From NCBI GenBank assembly GCA_002067855.1, contig MVQS01000413.1, positions 1-9,389 on the forward strand: a DNA stretch of 9,389 nucleotides, in the 5' to 3' direction. Within the stretch, counting starts at the first letter, position 1; each line of letters begins with the position of its first letter. Source of the stretch: Syntrophaceae bacterium PtaB.Bin038 (GTDB lineage Bacteria; Desulfobacterota; Syntrophia; Syntrophales; UBA2192). The notes beneath the pieces are model-generated. The model was not told the DNA's origin. It worked only from the letters and a program-made list of their open reading frames with translations, and made no database searches. This document shows positions 5,601 through 9,389 of this stretch, piece by piece. A program made the translations under genes and the position numbers.

Positions 5601-6673
5601 CCGATGCAGGCCTCGAGCACCCGGTAGGTGTTGCCGCCCATGTAGGCCGCGGTCTCGGCGTGCGTGAAGCCCGCCTCCTGCATGGCGGCCACAAGGTGTG
5701 CAAGGTCCCGTATGTCCCGGTAGCCCCTGACGAACCGCGGGACGCCGCCTCCGCCGTCGGTGCCGAGGCCCACGTGCTCCATGCCGAGGCGCTTCTTCAT
5801 CGTCACGATCTCGTCTGCCCAGTCGCGGAAGGTCTCCCGCGTGGTCCTGCCCTGTGTCATCCCCCAGGTCCACGTGCAGACGACACCCCCCGTCTTTGCG
5901 ATGAGTTCCATGTCCTTCCAGGTGCGGAATCGACCGCATCGGTTCGTGTCGGCCTGCGCGCAGGGGTTCCCGTGGGAATCCAGGACGGGCCTCCGCGTGA
6001 TTTCCGTTATCCGTTTCAGTGTGCGCGAGTCGGCGTGGGCCACGTCGACGACCATGCCCAGTTGCTGCATCCGTTCGACGACCCTGCAGCCTGCCTGTGT
6101 GAGGCCCCCGTTCCTCGGTCCGGGGTTGAGACCGGTCCAGTTCTTCATGCAGTCACCCAGGTGGTTGTTGCTGTAGTGGATCAGCGTGATGAGGCGTACG
6201 CCGTATTCGTAGAACTCGCTGACCCTCGCCGGGTTTCCCTCCAGCGGATCGCCGCCCTCGATGGCGAGGATGCAACCCGGTACATCCCCCGGCTTCGGCG
6301 ACTGCCGGATGTCGGAAGACTTCAGGACAAGCTTCACTTTTCCTGACCTGACGATGCCGTCTTTCCAGAAGTCCAGCTGCCGCATCGTCTGTAAATGCTC
6401 GGGTCCGGGAAGCCGGCCGTTCGAGAGGTGGACCCGGTCCCCTACGGCGGCAAAGATGCTCGCGGCCATGCCCATTTCCGTCATAAAGGCAACCGTCGAT
6501 GATTGATCGGGTTCGTGCCTGGTGAGATGGAGCCTGTCCGGGTGGGCGTGGGCGTCGATGATACGGAGCCCCCGCAGGGGGTCTTTCCGTGTGTCGGCGA
6601 ACAACGGGACCCTTCCCGCGCCCAGCGCCAGTGGCGCAAGGCCGAGAACCTTCAGGAACTGGCGGCGGTTCAA
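5597..6673 (-). CDS. Tat-exported membrane dipeptidase-like amidohydrolase (peptidase family M19)
   Basis: The 358-residue metal-dependent hydrolase belongs to the renal-dipeptidase (M19) branch of the amidohydrolase fold. I start at the TTG at 6673-6671 because it gives a clean twin-arginine signal (NRRQFLK, residues 2-8) and is preceded by GGAGGAGGAAGGAG at 7-bp spacing; no ATG fits as well. Likely metal ligands in order are His42 and His44 (DAHAH), Glu139 (AIEGG), His213 (VAHAD), His234 (DSHGNP) and Asp306 (GTDGGGG). The GLTQAGCRVVERMQQLGM segment (190-207) is the M19 hallmark preceding the third ligand. Classical M19 enzymes have HxD at the first site; here it is HxH, so the substrate may not be a dipeptide. 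The start overlaps the ferredoxin stop (TTGA), which implies coupled translation. The product should act outside the cytoplasmic membrane. Confidence 0.85.
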   Translation of the reverse strand: MNRRQFLKVLGLAPLALGAGRVPLFADTRKDPLRGLRIIDAHAHPDRLHLTRHEPDQSSTVAFMTEMGMAASIFAAVGDRVHLSNGRLPGPEHLQTMRQLDFWKDGIVRSGKVKLVLKSSDIRQSPKPGDVPGCILAIEGGDPLEGNPARVSEFYEYGVRLITLIHYSNNHLGDCMKNWTGLNPGPRNGGLTQAGCRVVERMQQLGMVVDVAHADSRTLKRITEITRRPVLDSHGNPCAQADTNRCGRFRTWKDMELIAKTGGVVCTWTWGMTQGRTTRETFRDWADEIVTMKKRLGMEHVGLGTDGGGGVPRFVRGYRDIRDLAHLVAAMQEAGFTHAETAAYMGGNTYRVLEACIG

Positions 6674-6990
6674 CGGGTTGCTCCTTCCTCCTCCGCGGAG
6701 AGCAGCCGTGCGATTTCCCCGAGGATCTTCTCCCCGTCTTCGGGCGACGCCCCGGCAAACCATACCTTCTGCGGGTAGACCATCACGTTGGGCCCCCTGC
6801 CGCAGAGACCCATGCAGCCCGCGCTCGAGACGCGGACGCGGCCCTTCCACCCGCGCGATTGCACCCCGTTCTTCAGATGCTCTTTCAGCCTGGCGTTCCC
6901 GTTGCCGTCGGCGCAGGACTTCCGCTCGCCATGGCGGTCGTTGGTGCAGACGAACACGTGACAGGTGTATGGACTCGTTTCCTTTTTCAT
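6670..6990 (-). CDS. Thioredoxin-like [2Fe-2S] ferredoxin (COG3411 type)
   Basis: The product is a 106-residue soluble cytoplasmic electron carrier with a thioredoxin fold. The cluster ligands are Cys15, Cys26, Cys59 and Cys63 (C-x10-C-x32-C-x3-C), set in 'HVFVCTN', 'KSCADGNG' and 'GCMGLCGRGPNVMVYP', all typical of this family; Cys10 is extra. Such ferredoxins also occur as domains of NuoE-like and hydrogenase subunits. The ATG at 6990 has a purine-rich AGGAAAGGGG upstream but at a longer distance than usual, so the start is less certain than the family. The TGA stop (6672-6670) overlaps the TTG start of the downstream exported hydrolase. The upstream gene ends 55 bp away, so all three minus-strand genes may form one operon. 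Its electron partner is not evident. Confidence 0.88.
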   Translation of the reverse strand: MKKETSPYTCHVFVCTNDRHGERKSCADGNGNARLKEHLKNGVQSRGWKGRVRVSSAGCMGLCGRGPNVMVYPQKVWFAGASPEDGEKILGEIARLLSAEEEGATR

Positions 6991-7045
6991 CTTGCCGTCG
7001 ATTCCCCTTTCCTCCGGACGTGGTCCGGTCCTGACCGCAAAAGGA

Positions 7046-7492
7046 TCAGGCCGGCAGTTCCTTCCTCAGCCGTTGAATCACCTCGCCGTATTTCTGCACG
7101 TCCGATTCCTTCATACGCCGGATCCCTTCGATGAAGCGGTCGATGTTCGATTTCGTCGGCGCCGTGTAACCGCCTTTCACGGCGGCGATCTCCGCTGCGA
7201 GTTCCAGAAAATCGTCCAGGGCCTTCTTTTCGCCGTCCGACCACGCCTGTTTATCCGTGTGGGTGAGCAGGGCTTCGAGAAGCTCGATCACGCGGCCGAG
7301 CTGGCGTCCGTAACCGGCTACCTCCTCCGTGATGCGGCGCTCCAGGGCCGGGTCCGAGGATTTCGTCAGGTTGATGTTGACGAACCCGATCTGGCTCATC
7401 AGCCGAAGCCACCAGGACCAGGGGTTGATCGCCTGTGTGACGTCGCCCGAGAAAGGAAACGAAAACGGATTGGCGGACGTGCACGGGGTCAT
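7046..7492 (-). CDS. Hypothetical helical protein with NPWSWW motif, 148 aa
   Basis: I do not recognise the family. I chose the ATG at 7492-7490, which has AGGAGG (7506-7501) at 8-bp spacing. The frame stays open further upstream to 8101, but that part is antisense to the gene at 7667-8077 and is not coding. The N-terminal part is rich in Pro, Phe and Trp (NPFSFPFSG, then NPWSWWLRLMSQIGFVNINL, residues 23-42). The rest is mainly amphipathic helix, with 'EVAGYGRQLGRVIELLEALL' at 57-76. No Cys cluster or signal peptide is seen. A protein that associates with a surface or granule through its aromatic N-terminus would fit, for example phasin-like, but that is speculation. It heads a minus-strand cluster with the ferredoxin and the exported M19 hydrolase. 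Confidence 0.75.
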   Translation of the reverse strand: MTPCTSANPFSFPFSGDVTQAINPWSWWLRLMSQIGFVNINLTKSSDPALERRITEEVAGYGRQLGRVIELLEALLTHTDKQAWSDGEKKALDDFLELAAEIAAVKGGYTAPTKSNIDRFIEGIRRMKESDVQKYGEVIQRLRKELPA

Positions 7493-7588
7493 GTTCCTGC
7501 CCTCCTTTCCAACGGCGGTTTGATTGATCATCTCATGAAAGAAAAATCCGGTCACGAAAGAATTTGCAGCCCCATTCTCAGGGCCGTG

Positions 7589-7604
7589 GGGCATCTTTCT
7601 TGCT
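7589..7604 (+). promoter_or_regulatory. Candidate sigma-54 (-24/-12) promoter
   Basis: GGGCAT (7589-7594), a 5-bp spacer and TTGCT (7600-7604) match the sigma-54 pattern TGGCAC-N5-TTGCA with correct GG/GC spacing. Transcription would begin near 7615, about 50 bp before the ATG at 7667. An inverted repeat, GCCCCA (7569-7574) with TGGGGC (7587-7592), overlaps the -24 side. No activator gene lies nearby. Confidence 0.45.
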
Positions 7605-7666
7605 ATGTCTTGCGGGGAAGCATGATGCAGGGTCCCCATGGAAAACGAAAATTCAAGGAGGTGGGC

Positions 7667-8077
7667 ATGAAACGGTTCGGTATCATTCTGTCGGTCGTGG
7701 TCGTTGCGCTGTTCCTTGCGGCGCCCGGCCCGGCGAAGCTCCAGGCGGCGCAGCCGCAGGACATCCTGACGGGCAACTGGGTGCTGAAGTTCGAGGACGG
7801 CCGGGAAGGGTGGGCCAGCTTCGCGGCGGACAACTACCCCAAGACGGGGTTCTCCTCGAAGGGGAGGGCCGAAGTGCCGGGCTTCAAGCCGGTCGACCTC
7901 ACCTCGAGCGTCATTCCCGAGTACTACAGGGAGGGGCAGGTGATCCTCTACAACGCGCAGGCGCAGCAGAGGCCGTTCCACTTCGTCCGCTTCTTCCTGG
8001 GGGCGAAGGGCGCCGTGACGGGCTACGTCGCGACGTTCGACGGCAAGCAGTACAACTTCAAGGCCTACCGGCGCTAG
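7667..8077 (+). CDS. Small secreted protein of unknown function
   Basis: The 136-residue protein has a clear Sec signal peptide: MKRF, then a hydrophobic core at residues 5-19, with likely cleavage near 27 (LQA/A). The ATG at 7667 follows AAGGAGG (7655-7661), a strong ribosome site. The mature part, about 109 residues, is rich in alternating hydrophobic and aromatic residues ('LTGNWVLKFEDGREGWASF', 'HFVRFFLG', 'GYVATFDGKQYNF'), as expected of a small beta-barrel or sandwich domain. It has no cysteines and no lipobox. I do not recognise the family; a lipocalin-like or ligand-binding role is only a guess. It is monocistronic, with a candidate sigma-54 promoter upstream and a strong terminator downstream, and is divergent from the hypothetical gene at 7046-7492. 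Confidence 0.82.
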   Translation: MKRFGIILSVVVVALFLAAPGPAKLQAAQPQDILTGNWVLKFEDGREGWASFAADNYPKTGFSSKGRAEVPGFKPVDLTSSVIPEYYREGQVILYNAQAQQRPFHFVRFFLGAKGAVTGYVATFDGKQYNFKAYRR

Positions 8078-8106
8078 ATAGGCGAAGCCGCCTTCGGGCA
8101 ACGAGG

Positions 8107-8140
8107 CGATCCCCGCTCGGACGCGGGGATCGTTTTTTTT
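8107..8140 (+). terminator. Strong intrinsic terminator after the secreted-protein gene
   Basis: A perfect 10-bp stem, CGATCCCCGC (8107-8116) with GCGGGGATCG (8123-8132), has a 6-nt loop and is followed directly by eight T residues (8133-8140). It also insulates the convergent protease gene ending at 8186. Confidence 0.93.
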
Positions 8141-8185
8141 GTGTCAGCGGGCGTTTCCGCGCGGTCACGGGCCGGCGGGCTGCGA

Positions 8186-9181
8186 TCAGCTTGCGATGGA
8201 CACGTTCAGGGCGTTCGTGACGTTGGCGATCCGGTTGAGGATCGTGGTCGAGTCGGAGCCTGCGAAAAGCAGGCCGATCACGTACCCCTCGCCGTCGAGG
8301 ACTGCGGACCCCGATTCCCCGCCCTGGCTCATGGCGCCGGCGACGAGCTGGTCCTGGAAGAGGGCCGTTCCGGCATTCCCGTAGCTGACGCGCACGGTGG
8401 CGTCGATCTGCTGGATGTCTCCCGTGGTGAACCCCGTCGTCCGGCCGCTCTTGCGGACAACCGTTCCGAGGCCCGCCTCCCGGGTTCCTCTGGGGACCCC
8501 GGTGTTCAGGATCCGCCGCTCGACCAGGTCCGGCGCCAGGGGCCGTGCGATGGCGGCGTCTACGAGGTTGGCCTCCGCCGCCGCCCGGTAGCCCAGGATC
8601 CGGTGACGGGACCCGGCGAGCCGTGCGAGAATATTCAGGATGAAGACCAAGTCGCTCACGACGAGGCAGGTGGGGGGCGACGTCTCGAACTGGATCGGCA
8701 CGAAAGCCTCGAGGGTCGCGATCCGGTCGGCCTCGAAGCCCCCGTCGTACTTCCCCGGCTGAAGGATGGCATCGCCTGCGGAGGCCGCGTTCGAGTTGGC
8801 CAGGACGTGGTTGTTGCTCAGGATGAAGAGGTCGCTTCCCCGGGTCACGAGACAGCCCAGCGTGCCGGCGGTGATGTTGAAATGCCCGATGGAGACCCCG
8901 CCGGGTGCGGGACGCCAGCGGTCCGTGGGGGCCTGCAGGGCCCGGATGACGCCCGTTTCTATGATATCCGTGGGCATGGGCCCGACGAACCGGGGGATCA
9001 TCTCGTCGACGGCCAGGGCCTCCGGGGGCAACTTCTTTATCACCGAGACCACCACGGCGGGCTCCTGCGTGACAATCCCCCCGACGCGCTTGTAGCCCAC
9101 CCCGCAGGCCACGACGTTCTTGTTCTTCATCAGGTCGCCGACATACTCCCGCTTTGCCGCGCGTGCTTTCTCGAGCGCCAT
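8186..9181 (-). CDS. Chymotrypsin-fold serine protease (trypsin-like, possibly NAL1-type)
   Basis: The product is a 331-residue protease with a catalytic triad visible in order: His125 (ILSNNHVLA), Asp208 (NLVDAAIA) and Ser290 (QGGESGSAV). Supporting elements are 'GTLGCLVTRG' (106-115) before the His strand and 'VVRKSGRTTGFTTG' (241-254) before the Ser loop. No signal peptide is seen, so it may be cytoplasmic or released by another route. Residues about 22-82 form a separate N-terminal domain (VACGVGYKRVGG, then PPEALAVDEMIPRFVGPMPTD) which recurs in the neighbouring partial gene. The ATG at 9181 has AAGGAGG (9193-9187) at close spacing. It lies 33 bp downstream of the partial gene, so they are likely co-transcribed. 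The protease fold is confident; the NAL1-like label is tentative and the substrate is unknown. Confidence 0.88.
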   Translation of the reverse strand: MALEKARAAKREYVGDLMKNKNVVACGVGYKRVGGIVTQEPAVVVSVIKKLPPEALAVDEMIPRFVGPMPTDIIETGVIRALQAPTDRWRPAPGGVSIGHFNITAGTLGCLVTRGSDLFILSNNHVLANSNAASAGDAILQPGKYDGGFEADRIATLEAFVPIQFETSPPTCLVVSDLVFILNILARLAGSRHRILGYRAAAEANLVDAAIARPLAPDLVERRILNTGVPRGTREAGLGTVVRKSGRTTGFTTGDIQQIDATVRVSYGNAGTALFQDQLVAGAMSQGGESGSAVLDGEGYVIGLLFAGSDSTTILNRIANVTNALNVSIAS

Positions 9182-9214
9182 GGGGTCCTCCTTCGACGTT
9201 CCGGTGCGTTGCGG

Positions 9215-9389
9215 TTACCGGGACTGCACCTCGATCCGGCCCACGGCCTTCACGTCCGTGGGGATTCCTTCGATTTCGGGCGGGATGGCGTCTGCGGCGT
9301 CGAGACTCGTGACCGGCTGCTTCTCCTCGACCATGACGACGATGCTCATCCGGTCCGTCTTCCTGCCGGCCGTTTCCTTGAAGCCGATG
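9215..9389 (-). CDS. C-terminal fragment of a small protein resembling the protease N-terminal domain
   Basis: The minus-strand frame is open from the window edge to TAA at 9217-9215, giving 57 visible residues; the start lies outside. The fragment 'IGFKETAGRKTDRMSIVVMV' followed by 'IPPEIEGIPTDVKAVGRIEV' aligns with residues 28-82 of the downstream protease. Shared features are I/V-G-F/Y-K, a run of Val in a beta strand, K-x-P, D-x-I-P-x-x-x-G-x-P-T-D, and a final G-x-I. It ends where the protease would continue into its catalytic domain, so it may be a stand-alone copy of that accessory domain, though more sequence may lie upstream. Gap to the next gene is 33 bp. Codon use is ordinary for the window. 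Confidence 0.72.
   Translation of the reverse strand, partial: IGFKETAGRKTDRMSIVVMVEEKQPVTSLDAADAIPPEIEGIPTDVKAVGRIEVQSR

Noticed and set aside
4647..5939. 430-aa open frame on the minus strand
   Set aside because: It is opposite the cytochrome b gene and out of frame with the M19 hydrolase; its composition is biased and no family is recognisable.
6674..6850. ATG start further upstream for the M19 hydrolase
   Set aside because: It would put the twin-arginine signal about 60 residues inside the protein and overlap the ferredoxin gene; the TTG at 6673 has an excellent ribosome site.
7493..8101. Upstream extension of the NPWSWW protein to 351 aa
   Set aside because: It runs antisense through a gene with a signal peptide and strong ribosome site; the ATG at 7492 has its own AGGAGG.
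1..9389. Insertion sequence, transposase, integrase or attachment site
   Set aside because: No transposase or integrase domain, tRNA gene or paired terminal inverted repeats were found; the palindromes at 3064-3108 are not flanking an element.

Overview
This is a GC-rich window (codon third positions are mostly G or C) from a bacterium. Tat-exported iron-sulfur and hydrolase proteins, a b-type cytochrome module, an SBBP-repeat protein and a candidate sigma-54 promoter would fit an anaerobic Desulfobacterota/'Deltaproteobacteria' lineage, possibly Syntrophales-like. That placement is an inference from gene content; no rRNA or taxonomic marker is present.

Layout. 1-573 (+) is the 3' end of an SBBP beta-propeller repeat protein, closed by a good intrinsic terminator. 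661-1104 (-) is an unrecognised 147-aa protein, followed by about 345 bp with no convincing gene. 1450-1884 (-) is a hotdog-fold acyl-CoA thioesterase, divergent from 2238-3083 (+), an alpha/beta hydrolase with an intact Ser-Asp-His set. The hydrolase stop codon lies inside the first of two tandem, nearly identical palindromes (3064-3108).

The centre is a compact three-gene operon (3443-5600, +). It encodes a CsoR-superfamily repressor whose thiol positions follow the persulfide-sensing CstR pattern (Cys-Asn-Cys) rather than the copper-sensing pattern (Cys-His-Cys). Next come a Tat-exported HybA/FdnH-like multi-cluster iron-sulfur protein with a C-terminal membrane anchor, and an FdnI-like four-helix cytochrome b. 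A perfect CsoR/CstR-type operator overlaps the promoter and start region. No catalytic molybdopterin or hydrogenase subunit is present, so this looks like an orphan membrane electron-transfer module under sulfur-species control. It is the most interesting system in the window.

The operon meets, tail to tail with a 4-bp shared TTAA, a minus-strand operon (7492 to 5597). That operon encodes a helical protein of unknown function, a thioredoxin-like [2Fe-2S] ferredoxin and a Tat-exported M19-type dipeptidase/amidohydrolase. The last two are translationally coupled through a TTGA overlap. Divergent from it is a small secreted protein (7667-8077, +) with a candidate sigma-54 promoter and a strong terminator.

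The right end (8186-9389, -) carries a chymotrypsin-fold serine protease. It is preceded by the truncated end of a separate small protein that resembles the protease's own N-terminal domain.
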